From positions 76,993,763 to 77,057,762 of the forward strand of contig OZ024830.1 of assembly GCA_964016985.1 (NCBI GenBank): DNA of 64,000 nt. The letters are read 5' to 3'. Shown piece by piece: positions 9,002-20,519 of this stretch (positions are counted from its first letter, which is position 1; the number at the start of each line of letters is the position of its first letter). The position numbers and the translations under genes are program-made. Source of the DNA: Anodontia alba (Eukaryota; Mollusca; Bivalvia; Lucinida; Lucinidae). The notes beneath the pieces are model-generated. The model saw only the letters and a program-made list of their open reading frames with translations. It was not told where the DNA came from and did no database searches.

Positions 9002-11888
9002 TCGTTAATATTGTCAACCCTACTCCTTTCTCTTTCTTTATCCAGCCATAACCCTCACTACTCTACTCAACCATATCTAACCGTTTCGGTATTTACATGT
9101 GCTTTCTGGTATTTTGGTTGCTTACCAGCATTTCGGTGCTTTCCAGTATTTATATGGACCCTAATGTATTGCCAAATACCCACTTTATGGGTTGTATCGA
9201 TCATTGCTCAAAACTATCAATCACAGGATAACAAAATGTATATAGCCACATATAAGTATTCTCAGGTCCTATTCAAACCCTCTAAACAGCTAGCGAATGA
9301 CAAATTTCAGTTTTACATGGATTTGCACTGTAAATTGAGACGTTTAGCTTATGGAAAAATGCCAAGTCCACTGAATGATGCTGTTGCACAAACACGTTTC
9401 ATAACGCTTTATAATGCATTGTAATGCACGCATCAAGGTCAGTACAATTCTATTGTTTCTGAATCTGTCATGGTACTAACTTCATGGGAACTTTCGTCCA
9501 TCCTACACAAACCTAGGTTCCGGCGTGTTAAGATCAAAATAATACACGAAACGACATTGTGATCATGTTTACTTTTTAGTCTTACTAATTTTCGCTTACT
9601 AATGACACTAATGATTGTTATCCGTTCTTATCAGTGATATTTAGTTTGTCATACGGCACTTACAGCTTGATCCTCTTGTTTTTAGTAATTTCAGACTGTT
9701 TTCCTCTTCAGCACACAGGAGTGTTTTCTGTTCGAGCCTTACAACTACCTGTAGGCTATGTTTACGCCGTTAACAAAGTATTTTGCGTTATTTTGTAAAC
9801 TTCGACGATACAAATAATCGGAATCACATTGATTCTGTTTAAATGTAGCCATATAAAAGTAAAAGCATGAAAATTTGTCCCAAAAATAAGATTTGTTCTT
9901 CGGTCGGAAGGAGACTTGAGTAATGATACATCAACTAAATCAGTGATAAGGCGTAAAGAAAAACTGGACTGAAACGAATGTGGCCAAAAAAGTGCGATAT
10001 TATTTTCACTACTGCCTGGAATCGAAGGCATAAATTACAGATCAAATAATGTTAAACATCTATATTTTCACCAAACCAAAAGAAGATGCTAGTTTTGGAC
10101 TAATCTTGAATTCGCTGTCAGCTCGATAAGACGAGTTTACTGTTGACACATTTCAGCTTTCATTTCAGCTTGAAAGCTATCATGGCGACTATGTAATTGG
10201 TGCTATGTCAGAAATAATGACGGTTCGGTCTAACAAACCATAGGAAAACCCTAAACCTGTTTCTCAATGATACAACTACAGATAGACAGAGAAACAATTA
10301 TGCATAAATGTGTCCCCCAAAATGTGAAGAGATAACTAAACGACAGTAAGGCATATTCGGCTATATTTTCCTCCCTTTGTACTTGCTTTCTGCCCTTGTA
10401 GTCGAAAATAGCTGAGCCAAAATTTTTCGCAAGCGATGAACATTTTTTCATATAGGTATTATATTAGAGCGGATCCTGAACTGAATTTCTCACTTCCTAC
10501 CCCACCCACAGTGAATGTCAGCGAGGCCTTAATTCGACCTTGCCGTAGAATTGTTGAAAATTATAGAAAAATAGTGTCAAAACAAGAACATCTGACCAGC
10601 CTGTGCTCATGGTTATCTGTGTCATCACTATAAGCACATGACACATTAAAACTTTCTCTTCTTCCGATTAAAAATGATAATATAATCTGTGATTGTGGTT
10701 CTGTGGACATTTTCTGTTTTGTTCAGATATCAGAACACGTATAGTAAGGTACTAATGTGTCCGAATATAAACGGTAAATACAGTAGTTGACAGCCGAGAT
10801 GAGACTCCTACACCTAGGCAAACAAAAAGAAACTGGCACTGGTAAATGTATAACAAGTACAGGCCTTAATGTCCTGTATTACAGTAACTGTCCGACGCCG
10901 TTGAAACACGCTTATGTAGGCTCCACATGTCTGATCGCATATGCGAGCAAGGAAGGCAAAGACAAGATGTACACACGCAGAGTCGAATCAAGACCTTCGC
11001 TTCGTAATCAACCGTTCGATATTGTAGGAAATACTGGTGAACAGAGAAAACCTGATTAGACCGCACGGATGCGGAGGCGTATATAGGTCCCGTACGGCTA
11101 TTCACCTGTGAGCATGCGAACATATGTCACAATGCTCCATTTTTACAATCCGTCAAATAAAAGCAATAGCCGGAGAATGAAAAAATGGGACTGAGGCGCT
11201 GATACTGACCGTTTTTTGTTATTTATTTATTTTATTTTAGCTTTCCTGTTCCTGTAACGCTTTGTGAAGGTACACATGATTTGGTACATGTATACTGGTT
11301 TTCTGCATCCACGCTGAAGACAGTTTCAGATTCTAGCATATCTATAAATATATAATATACTTCTGTCGACACCTCAGTGTGCATTCTCCGCAAATGGTTC
11401 GCAACTAGCAGAAATGTGTCAGTCATCAGCTCCAATATTCCTGAAATTCATCGAGATACTCATATTCGGTTTATAAATGTAGATGGACAGCGTTGATTAC
11501 CGGATTTAGGTTACATCTTAGTAGTACCATTACAGTGCTGTAGTTTCATTGGGTGCAACTACGGATACACGCCCGCTTTCAATAAAAATAATAATTATTG
11601 TGACTCTCAGGAAAGAAGTGTAAGTAAGGCTCTATAAACATGAATAGTGAATAAGTTTAAATACGAAAAACAACTTTCGCACAACATATAATAAAATAGG
11701 TATATATGAAGTTGAAATAGTACAAACCCCCTTGAGCACTGGGGCCCCAATAATTCGCATTATATATTTTGTTTATAGCACTTGATAAAGTGAATGGTTG
11801 GTGAAGGGAGGAAAAAAGTCGTTTTAAACAGCTCGGTTGTCTGTGGTGAAACCGACATAATCTTGTGACAAGATCCAAACCAAAATTT
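9002..11888. other. No gene or repeat recognised
   Basis: Single-copy-looking sequence upstream of the mini-LTR element. Short open frames occur (9011-9424 and 10436-10633 plus strand; 9762-10031 minus strand), but none shows a family motif or convincing splice-site context. If the aldo/keto reductase gene has upstream exons in this window they may lie here; I could not find one. Confidence 0.5.
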
Positions 11889-12107
11889 TGTTACGTCCTG
11901 TCACTCCTATCTTTGATTATCTGCCTTGACAGATTTCGCATAGCTAGTAGGTATATATTCAATCTCTGACAACTGCGTCAGGAAGGCGACTCTTTTGCTC
12001 AGAGGTTAGAGCATTGGATTTTCTCCCCGGCGACGCGGGTTCGAATCCCATCAATAGCAGGGATTTTTACGGCTATGCTTCATTCCTTTATTACGACTTT
12101 CATGTCA
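11889..12107 (+). repeat. 5' LTR of the mini-element
   Basis: Contains an A-box-like GCTCAGAGGTTAGAGCA (about 11997-12013) and a good B box GGTTCGAATCC (12038-12048) 25-30 bases further on, as in a tRNA gene. Cloverleaf pairing is weak, so this is a tRNA-like promoter module and not a functional tRNA. The interval 12108-12112 separates it from the primer site. Confidence 0.65.
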
Positions 12108-12112
12108 AAAGA

Positions 12113-12130
12113 TGGGGGCTCGTCCGAGAT
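12113..12130 (+). promoter_or_regulatory. Primer-binding site, tRNA-Pro-like
   Basis: TGGGGGCTCGTCCGAGAT matches 17 of 18 positions of the proline-tRNA-complementary site known from gamma-retroviruses and several LTR retrotransposons (G to A at position 15). Position five bases after the left repeat is right for priming minus-strand DNA synthesis. Confidence 0.7.
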
Positions 12131-12186
12131 CGGCCTTTATTTGATGCTGGCTTGGCTTTAACGTCATCATAAATGATGACTTTTTT

Positions 12187-12198
12187 GAAGAGGGGAAG
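12187..12198 (+). promoter_or_regulatory. Polypurine tract
   Basis: GAAGAGGGGAAG immediately abuts the TG that opens the right-hand repeat, the position expected for the plus-strand primer of an LTR element. Confidence 0.65.
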
Positions 12199-12399
12199 TG
12201 TTACGACCTATCACTCCAGTCTTCTATTATCTACCTTGGCAGATTTCGCTTAGCTTGTAGGAATATATTCAATCTCTGACAACTGCATCAGGGAGTCGAC
12301 TCTTCGGCTCAGTAGTTAGAGCATTGGATTTTCAACCCGGCGACCCGGCAGGGCTTTTTTCCAGCTATGGTTAATTCCTTTCTTACGACTTTCATGTCA
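12199..12399 (+). repeat. 3' LTR of the mini-element
   Basis: Same start and end as the left repeat. The A-box region GCTCAGTAGTTAGAGCA (about 12307-12323) is kept, but about 18-20 bases covering the B box are deleted near 12350. Other differences are scattered substitutions, so the two repeats have diverged and the insertion is not recent. Confidence 0.65.
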
Positions 12400-13282
12400 T
12401 AAGAATCTATAGTACTGAAATTCAGATAATCATAGACTGGCCTTTACTATTATATTGTTTCTATTGAAGGAAGAGTGACTGCTGGGGCATATCTGAAGAT
12501 AATTGTTACAACATCAACTTATAAAAAAAATAAATAAATAAAAAAGTAAAAAAAAATAAAAAATATAAATAAAAAATATTTAATACAAGATGCATATTTA
12601 AAGCCAGCAATTCTGTAAAAACGTTCAATGTTAATTTCTCCATCTATTTGAAGCGTTCCTGTCCAGGTTCATCCTGGACGCTGAGCGGAACAAACGCTTT
12701 TGTTCGCAAGCGGAATCCTTCCCGGTGGGTAGGATCCCGCATAGGAAATTCCTTTGTTTTCAATTTTTCTTTTAAGGGGTGTATGGTTCCTTTTTTGATG
12801 ATATCCTTTCGAGTATATATAGTCCTTGTTGACAATTAAAGTTGTTAACGTAACATAACAGTGTTTGTAGCAAACACTACTCTCTGCATCGGTATATACA
12901 TTAATCATGCTTTGGGAGACATAATTCATATACGTCATTGACCATTTTTAAATACCATTTGAAATATTTTATGTTGCTGTCTATAAGATCTGTATTTATA
13001 CAAAAATGATAGGTATAAACTTTCTTTGCCTCCTCCATAAGCTGCCAGCACGAGGTGAGGCCTCTCCCTTTTTCAATGGGTGATTTAAATTAGCAAAAAC
13101 GTTTCTAATTATTTCTGAAGTTATAAACAGGACTGTAAGGGGAAGTGAGCATTTGTACTCTTTATACATGTAAAAAAAATGGGGCATTAGAATGGGATTA
13201 GAGATTATATGGATGTTCAAATTATGAAACGTGCTGGATTTTATTGTTGCGTTGATTATTTACGTTTATTTCCCTCATCTAG
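12400..13282. other. Intergenic or 5' intron sequence
   Basis: An A-rich stretch (12522-12590) and otherwise unremarkable sequence leading to the polypyrimidine tract at 13266-13282. Mirror open frames on both strands at 12644-12839 show no protein family. Confidence 0.5.
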
Positions 13283-13428
13283 TTTGGTCAATTTTCCTCG
13301 CAAGCCGACGACGACCTCTCCTACCAAATTATGGACAGATATGTGGAACTTGGCGGAAATTTTTTGGACACTGCTAATGCCTATGGGTATGGTCGATCAG
13401 AGGAGATAGTTGGAAACTGGTTAACAAA
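13283..13428 (+). CDS. Aldo/keto reductase, internal exon
   Basis: Exon of 146 bases bounded by TTTATTTCCCTCATCTAG on the left and AA|GTATGT on the right. It encodes FGQFSSQADDDLSYQIMD, then RYVELGGNFLDTANAYGYGR and SEEIVGNWLTK. GGNFLDTAxxYGxGxSE is the aldo/keto reductase signature with the catalytic Asp (LDTA) and Tyr (AYG). It ends two bases into a codon and continues at 15015. These enzymes use NADPH to reduce aldehydes or ketones in the cytosol; the substrate cannot be told. The exons for the N-terminal strand were not found upstream. Intact frame and good splice sites suggest a live gene, but only two exons are seen. Confidence 0.85.
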
Positions 13429-15014
13429 GTATGTACATGAACACATCCACTTATATATGTCAGCTTTGTAATAAGGATAGTTGAAGGAGAATGGATACAT
13501 GTGAATATTTTGCCGCCATTTTTTTCACAAAGGAGATAACTTTTATGACTTTCTGTTTGCTTCCTGCACACTAGCCCAAAAGGGTGTATTCTACAAGAAG
13601 AGAATTTGCTGCATTGGGGAGCAGAGTTTTTCCTTATACGAAGACCCATTTTCGGAAGGGGCTTCTTCCACAGGAAAATAAATATGAAGTCACAAAAAAT
13701 GTCTCCCTGTTTAATGTACTTTATAAGTTTTTCCATACGTTTCTATGTCAATTCGTGAACTAATATAGAAAAAAAAACAAAACCTAATTATTGGTAATCC
13801 GAGAAACCTCGGTTTCCCTCTTTCCGTCGTAAAATGCATATTTTGATGATAACAGTGATCAGGTAGGCACATAAAATGCACCCACATAAGACGACGATTA
13901 AAACAATGGTCGACAATATTGGTAAATAATTGTCCTATCAAATCCAAACAGACACATTTCAAAACAAACATCAAATCACTGTAACTTCAAAGACGGTTGC
14001 TACTAACATGTTACTTTTCAGCAAGCTGACGATGCCTTGATTACGCTGAATTATGAGGATATTTACTCACTTTTTTTTTCTGAAAAAAGCAAATAACATT
14101 AAAACTATGGGGTACATGTAAATACCAAAATGTAAGTGCACTCCGGCGGGTCAGGGTTTCAGACTCTTAGATGGCCTCGACTTAAAAGCTATTCATAAGA
14201 TGGTCTGGGCCGGAACTTTTTATGTCTGTTTCTTGGCTCACCGGGGTTTCAACTGGTGGTTTGTTTTTGCTTCAGTATTCCAGTGGTGACAACCCAGAGG
14301 TCTCCAATGTCTCAACACATTGTTTCTTATAGAATTCATCTGCGATTTATTTGTTGCCCGTAATGATGAGTTAGAAGTCCACACGAACCGAGCAAATATA
14401 TGTTTTTACCACTATGGAAGCTGAGGGCGAGGGTTGGGGTCCTGTAAACCCTCCCCTGTAATTTCATATTAACCGTTCGTTCCAAGGCGGTAGTTTCATT
14501 GAGGTACTTTTTGTTAATTGTTATGTAGTATTTTATTTTCTAATGTTTTTTCTTTTTATACTTATGTAGTTGATTATATATTCAGTAGAGTTCGGGTAAC
14601 AGAGTTCCCACCTTTTTGGGAAAGAGTTGCCAACTCTGCTCGCCATTTGTTCATTTTGTGGCTGCTTTATTGTATTTGTCTGTCTTTCCCTTTGGTGCTG
14701 GGGACTTGATTTCGATCTGATTGTATCAATTTCTGAGTTTTCTTATTTCCTCTACTCCAAATTACAAAACAAGGAAAGGATTCATTTACTCAGAAGAAAA
14801 TGCCTGATACCTAATTAAATGTCAAATGGGTGGGTAAAATAGCCATAATTATCCAGTTGCTTTAAACCTGCTTTAAGATATCGAAGTTGACCTCAATTTA
14901 TTTCATGTAGCTGTGTTCTCCATGTTTAAAGAACTCTCTTCTGAACCTACTTGCAATGTTATCAATCTACGTGCATTCCAAATGATTGATCTATATTTGT
15001 GTTTTATACTACAG
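13429..15014 (+). other. Intron of the aldo/keto reductase gene
   Basis: 1586-base intron, GTATGT to TATACTACAG. It holds a Penelope-like family 2 3' fragment at 14118-14760. Nothing else is recognised. Confidence 0.75.
14118..14760 (+). mobile_element. Penelope-like family 2, 3' end
   Basis: Starts with a degraded RT C-terminus (..RVSDS, a stop, MAST and stop at about 14180) and continues with the 3' UTR shared with 6200-6570 (common block ACCACTATGGAAGCTGAGGG). It has about 190 bases (near 14200-14395) that the 6 kb copy lacks. Lies inside the aldo/keto reductase intron. Confidence 0.65.
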
Positions 15015-15168
15015 ACATGAAAGAGATCGAATAGTTCTGGCGACAAAAGTTCGTTTCCAGATGGATTTCCATGATGTAAACAAGGTTGGATTAAGTCGTC
15101 GTCATATAGTAGAAAGCTGCCAGGAGAGCTTAGAAAGACTTAGAACACATTACATCGATGTTTACCAG
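15015..15168 (+). CDS. Aldo/keto reductase, next exon
   Basis: Exon of 154 bases between TATACTACAG and CAG|GTAATT. The first base completes the Lys codon split by the previous intron. It encodes HERDRIVLATKVRFQMDFHD, then VNKVGLSRRHIVESCQESLE and RLRTHYIDVYQ. LATKVR carries the catalytic Lys and SRRHIVESCQESLERL is the conserved helix before the YIDVYQ strand. It ends in phase 0 just before where the catalytic His (usually VH after YQ) would begin the next exon. That exon was not found to 36 kb by reading, so the gene may have a long intron or may be partial. Confidence 0.88.
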
Positions 15169-15511
15169 GTAATTAAGAGGATTGGATAATGCGGTAAAAT
15201 TTCCGACATTTTAACAAACTTAGAGATATCCTTTGTGTCTTTTTATTTACTTTTCTGCACAAGAAACCCATTCAAGAAAGGTGTATACTATAAAAGGAAA
15301 GAATTTGGTCCAAAGGGAGAATAATCTTTTCTTATACAGAAGACCTGTGTTTAGAAGGGAAGCAAAAAGTCAAGTCTGAAATTAAGTTGATATTTTTGTT
15401 AGGACTTACATCGTTGCTTCGATTATGTAACATAAGTGACTTACGGAAATAGAGTTAATCCTTTTTTACTCTTATTTTACATGCACCTTGAAAGTATATC
15501 CAGTCCTCTTG

Positions 15512-15560
15512 AGAGAGAGAGAGAGAAGTTCCAGAGAGAGAGACAGAGAGAGAGATAGAG
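15512..15560. repeat. GA microsatellite
   Basis: Mostly (GA)n with a few interruptions, just left of an RT 3' fragment. Confidence 0.8.
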
Positions 15561-15576
15561 AGGAGTAATATACGAA

Positions 15577-15661
15577 AAAAGGTAAGAGAAAAGTCCAGGG
15601 AGTGCCACAATCACAAACCGCAGCCCTTCCCAGACCCCAAGAGGAAGAGAAAACCGACAAA
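15577..15661 (-). mobile_element. Penelope-like family 1, very short 3' end
   Basis: Complement of the last 85 or so bases of the family 1 3' UTR (compare 24620-24707), with the T run now as A-rich at the left. Extreme 5' truncation. Confidence 0.65.
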
Positions 15662-16159
15662 CCTGGCATTTGATGCAGTCATATATGTTTTGCATTTTTC
15701 GGCTGAAATGCAGCAGATCCGATATGAATTGATTGATAATGTTAAATTCGTTACAGAACAGAAGTACATTATCATAAGAGACCCACCCGATGAATTACCT
15801 GTTGTATTCTCAGTGCAACTGTAATCGCTCAACAATGACTTATTCTGTTTCTTCAGATCGAATGTTGTTGACGTCATTATTACTATGTAACGCTGCAGAC
15901 GTCGTTAACATATGCAATAAAAATGGACGACGTTTGGCAATACTAGAAAATTATACTTCTATTTTAGCATTAAGTTACTTTTTTACTCTTATTTTACATT
16001 TTTACGTTTTTCTTCGAGGAAAGACCTTTAATGCAACGGTGTAGTTAGATGTTTGTAAGAATGTAGTTTCAAGACAAGTAGGCAGGCCTACAGTGGCGAT
16101 ATCGTTTTGTTTTTGTCCGTTTATGCGTTTGGGGTGCGTTTTGAAATCGTGGCACAACA

Positions 16160-16356
16160 TTTGCGTTTCGACAACGTTTCTAGCGTTTCATATCGTTTCG
16201 GCCAATCAAATTACAGAGCAAAGCGTTTCACGCAAACGCTAAATTTGCACATGCGCACTGAAGAGATACGAACATTTATCGAAACGCTTTTCACCGTTTC
16301 GGCTAATGATCTGGCCTTATCGAAACGCAGATTTCCGTTTCGGCCAATCATTTGAC
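16160..16356. promoter_or_regulatory. Cluster of CGTTTCG and CCAAT motifs
   Basis: In about 190 bases there are nine CGTTTC/GAAACG hexamers. Three CGTTTCGGCYAATSA blocks start at about 16194, 16295 and 16336, two of them with a CCAATCA box. A CATGCGCACTG site (16250-16260) resembles an NRF1 half site. The density is far above its surroundings. It may be a promoter or enhancer; it may also be a decayed tandem repeat. No matching first exon was identified. Confidence 0.45.
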
Positions 16357-16687
16357 CGTTTGGCACCGTTTGTATGTATAGACCAATCGAATAATAAATA
16401 CCTGTTGGACGGTATTAAATCATGTCTTTACAACTAAAGTAATATGAATTTACGTATTAACATTGTATTTATTTTATTTTATTGTATTTTATTTCTCTTT
16501 TTTTTTATAAAACAATTATAATTGAGATAATTTCGTATTTTCAAAAGAATTAACATGATTGATTATTATATTTTGTGAAGCCTAATATTTTCACACTACA
16601 ATCATGATAATCACTTTCTTTTGACAATTAAATGTTTTAGCGCTTAGTGTTCGGTATAAAATTTTAAGCAGATGACATTTTGAAGTT

Positions 16688-16688
<1 letters not shown>

Positions 16689-16737
<49 letters not shown>
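16689..16737. repeat. CT microsatellite
   Basis: About 24 perfect CT dinucleotides. Confidence 0.95.
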
Positions 16738-16743
<6 letters not shown>

Positions 16744-16805
16744 TTGAATCATATTAAAACCATATTTTTTACAAACGGATAATATTTATCTGCGTATTTT
16801 TTATA

Positions 16806-17640
16806 CTCCGCCACACAATAGTGGCGGAGTATTATGGTTTCACGTTGGTCGTCCGTGTGTCCGTCCGTCCGTCTGCCCGTCCGTCCGTCGTACGTCCGTC
16901 CGTGCATCCGTAGTCCGTCCATTTGGCTGTCATACTATCTCCTAAAGCACTGGGCGGAATACAACCAAACTTGCTACATCACTTCCCCTCATGGTAAAGG
17001 TGAGCGAAAGCGACATTGTTTTTCCCTGCGCCCGTCCGTCCGTGCATCCGTAGTCCGTCCATTTGGCTGTCATACTATCTCCTAAAGCACTGGGCGGAAT
17101 ACAACCAAACTTGCTACATCACTTCGCCTCATGGTAAAGGTGAGCGAGAGCAACATTTTCCCGTGCGTCCGTCCGTCCGTGCGTCCCTCGTCCGTCCATC
17201 TGCCCGTCATGCTATCTCCTCCTAAACCATTGAGCGGAATGCAACCAAACTTGCTAAATTACTTCCCCTCATAGTAAGGATGTGCAAGAGCAACATTATT
17301 TTTCCGTGCGTCCGCCGTCCGTCCATCTGTCCATCACGCTATCTCCGCCTAAACCACTGAGCGAAATTCAACCAAATTTGATTCATCATTTTCTCATATA
17401 AAGTGTGTTCTGCTTCATTATTTGTCACTGGCGTCATTGGCGAGAGTATACTGATTTAGGCTTGTCCGTCCATCCGCACGTCATGCTTTTCTTGTAAGCA
17501 AAATATCTAGGGAACCACTTGAGTTAGGCTCATGAAATTTGGCAAGCAGTTTGGAACGACTGTTTAAATGACCTGATTAAATTTTGGCGAACTTTGGATT
17601 ACTTTTTTTAAAGTTATGCTCCGTTTCAACTTTGGCATTT
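16806..17640 (+). repeat. Hairpin-headed ~137-bp tandem array (CTCCGCCAC family)
   Basis: Head hairpin CTCCGCCAC-ACAATA-GTGGCGGAG at 16806-16829, then a CCGTCCGTCC stretch, then units containing ATCTCCTAAAGCACTGGGCG and ACCAAACTTGCTACATCA. Units recur near 16932, 17069, 17207 and 17333, then decay. Each early unit begins with its own CGTCCGTCC run. No coding potential. One of several families here with the same layout. Confidence 0.8.
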
Positions 17641-18019
17641 TGTATCGACAAATGTATATTGTTTTACACATTTCTGGTAATCTTATTTTCGGTTTAGGGA
17701 CGATAGACTTGATAGATTTCCCGCCACTTTTTATAAGGGAGCTAAATTCTGTGACTTCTTGTTTGCTTTCCTGTGCACCGTTTCCATTCTAAAATAGGTC
17801 TACTCTTAATTAAAGAAAAGGGTTCTCTTTGGGGCATATTCTCTCCTTTTACGGTAAATTTCTGTTCAGAGGACAGGTTAAATAGTTTTGACAGAGTTGC
17901 CTTCCTTGAATGTGTTTCCATCCCCCTGAAACAATATCTATTTCTCTTCAAGTTTAAGTTATAATTGTACAGTATGAGCGCCGTTAGAATCTAGTCGGAT
18001 TCTTAAATTCCTGTATTTT

Positions 18020-18330
18020 GCAAAAAAAAAAAAAAAAAAAAAAAGAAACAAAACCCCACATTCAAAAATAGGATATGCGGCTGAGTTTTTGTATATACAA
18101 AATATACAAAGTTTGGATAGTGGTTCATACAAAAACACTGTATAGTAATGCGAAACTAATTGCAAATGAGAGAAACGCATGCATTTTGCATGATACTGGT
18201 TTAGAGTTTTGCCAAGCAACTGTAAGTTCTACTAGAGCTGTTTTAACCCCCCACCCCCGTCCCCCACCCCGCAAAAAAACAAAAACAAAAAAAAAAAAAA
18301 ACAAAAAAAAAACAAAAAAAAAAAACACAT
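18020..18330. repeat. A-rich and C-rich low complexity
   Basis: A runs at 18022-18044 and 18272-18325 flanking a C-rich piece (18246-18269). Frames across it are artefacts. Confidence 0.8.
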
Positions 18331-18379
18331 GTCTCCCCCAAGCTGCCACTCACATACAGAAAGTTCACCAAAACTAAGT

Positions 18380-19800
18380 TTTCAGCATCACTGCTTTATA
18401 TTTCTATAAAGTTACATGAAAATATCTTGAATAGTTTTCAAGCCATAGAGCGAATATGAAATAACCATTGTCGAATTTCAAAGGAGAATAACTCCAAAAA
18501 TATACAGCCAAGAGTTACTCTTCTTGTGTTCTGCATGTCATCTGATTATGCTTTATATTTCTATGAAGTTTCATAAACATATTTTGAACGGTTTTCAAAT
18601 TATAGAGCGGACACAAAATTAAAATTGTCGAATTTCAAAGGGAGAATAACTCCAAAAATGTATAGACAAGAGTTAGAGTTCTTGTATTCTGCACGTCATC
18701 TGATGATGCTTTATATTTCTATGAAGTTTCATGAAAATATCTTGAACGGTTTTCAAATTATAGAGCAGACACAAAATAACAATTGTCGAATTTCAAAGGG
18801 AATAACTCCAAAAAGGTATAGACAAGAGATGTGGTACTTTTTTCTGCACCTCGTCGGATAATTTTTATGTGTCTATGAAATTTCATGAAACTATTTTGAA
18901 CGGTTTTCAAGTTATAGAGCGGATACAAAATTGCAATTGTTAAATTTCAAAATGAAATAACACCAAACATTTATAGACAAGAGTAACAGTTCTTGTGGTC
19001 TGCACGTCATCTACTAATTCTTTATATGTCTATGAAGTTTCGTGAAAATATCTTGAACGGTTTTCAAGTTATAGAGGGGACTAAAATTACAATTGTCGAA
19101 TTTCAAAAGGGAATACTTCCTAAAAAATGAACTGACAAGAGTTACGGTTCTTGTGCTCTGTATGTTGTCTGATAATGCTTATATTTCTATGAAGTTTCAT
19201 TAAAATTTTTTAAACGGTTTTCGCGTTCTCGAGCAGACATAAAATTACTTTTGTGGAATTTCAAAGGGGAATAACTCCAAAAGTTATAGTTCTTGTTTTC
19301 TGCACGTCGTCTGATGATGCTTTATATTTCTATAAAGTTTCGTGAAAATATCTTGAACCGTTTTTGAGTTATAGAGTGGACACGAAATTACCATTATCTG
19401 AATTCAAAGAGGAATATTCTAAAAGTATATAAACAAAAGTTTTGGTTCTTATGTTCTGCACGTTGTCTGAGAATGCTTTATATTTCTTTGAAGTTTCATG
19501 AAAATATCTTGAACAGTTTTCAAATATGGAGCGGACATGAATTTACCATTGTCGAATTCCAAAGGGGAATAACTCCAAAAATGTAAGGACAAGAGTTACG
19601 GTTCTTGTGTTCCGCATGTCGACTGATGATGTTTAATATTTCTATAAAGTTTCATGAAAATATCGTGAACAGTATTCAAGTTATACAATTGCGTGACGGA
19701 CGGACAGACAGACGGACAGACAACCGAGGCAAAAACAAGATATCTCCATCCCTGTCAAGCGACGGGGCTTGGGGGGGGGGGGGGGGGGGGGGGGGATTTA
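18380..19800 (-). repeat. Hairpin-headed ~158-bp tandem array
   Basis: About nine diverged units with CTTTATATTTCTATGAAGTT, TTGAACGGTTTTCAA and TTTCAAAGGGGAATAACTCC blocks spaced roughly 157-160 bases. At the right end come a GACGGACAGACAGACGG stretch (19692-19722) and then GTCAAGCGACGGGG and a pure G run. Reading the minus strand, that end is the head (simple CCGTC-type stretch first, units after), as in the other families. The same family lies at 59442-59815 on the other strand. Confidence 0.8.
19768..19795 (+). repeat. Poly-G tract
   Basis: An almost unbroken run of about 28 G at the head end of the 158-bp array. Length is likely unreliable in assembly. Confidence 0.9.
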
Positions 19801-20519
19801 GCGTATAGTACACAGGTATATCGTGACAGGTAAATTACACCCAATATAACCCCACTCGCGATAAATTTATCTGTACAGTTGATGTCTGAATATAAATTAG
19901 CATTGATTGTTAAAAAATCTTGTCGCGTTTTGTAAAACTGCGTGTATTTTATGGAATTTTGATTAACATTTTAGTTTGAGGAAATAACGTCAGTTATTTT
20001 GTTTGGGCTTCATACATTCTTAACCAGTATAGTTCATCAATAAAAGATTTTGAAATTATGGACATGAAGAAATGCGCGGCGATTTGCCTCAATATGCATG
20101 TTTAAAAGTACAGTACAGTGTTATATATGGATATATGGATATCTTTTATTTAAAAAAAAAAAAAAAAAAACATAAGCACGAACGCCTGAAAGATGTCTGG
20201 TAAAATTTAAAGTGTGTCATTCAAAATAGTGTCATAAAATCTGCAATCAAGCGTTTTCTTACAGGTTTATTGTAGCGGCCATACTGGAAGAAAAATCAAA
20301 CATTTTTTGGTGTTAATCCATTTCCGTATACCTTCTAATAAAGGCTAAAGACCAAGGCACTGAGAGTGCTGATGGAGACCCTTGCCTGAAACTCTCTTGA
20401 TATGTAATTAAGGCAATGCCTTTTTCACAACACCACATTCTGCACAATTCAGAATAACTACTAACAATATCATGAATATTGGAACAAGATCATTGCGGTC
20501 CTGAATCACTTTTAACCAC
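19801..20519. other. No gene recognised
   Basis: AT-rich sequence with one A run at 20152-20170. No convincing exon or repeat match within the window. Confidence 0.5.

Larger units (their letters stand above)
11889..12399 (+). mobile_element. Mini-LTR (TRIM-like) element with tRNA-like LTRs
   Basis: Two direct repeats, 11889-12107 (219 bp) and 12199-12399 (201 bp), both start TGTTACG and end CATGTCA. The 91-base interior begins with TGGGGGCTCGTCCGAGAT (12113-12130), one mismatch from the proline-tRNA primer-binding site used by many retroelements. It ends in a purine tract GAAGAGGGGAAG (12187-12198) directly before the second repeat. Order and sizes fit a terminal-repeat retrotransposon in miniature with no coding capacity. 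Each repeat also contains a tRNA-like module. No clear target duplication is seen (AATTT left, TAAGA right), so an old or recombined insertion is possible. Confidence 0.7.

Noticed and set aside
9011..9424. 137-codon plus-strand open frame
   Set aside because: No family motif, low-complexity N-terminus, and no splice or repeat context to support it.
12644..12839. Overlapping open frames on both strands
   Set aside because: Mirror frames over the same bases with no homology I recognise; most likely chance.
15664..15822. 50-codon plus-strand frame after an RT 3' fragment
   Set aside because: Reads as ordinary protein but has no motif, no start and no clear splice sites; not an aldo/keto reductase continuation.
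16107..16355. 82-codon plus-strand frame
   Set aside because: Its reading is produced by the repeated CGTTTCG motifs; the block is better read as a motif cluster.
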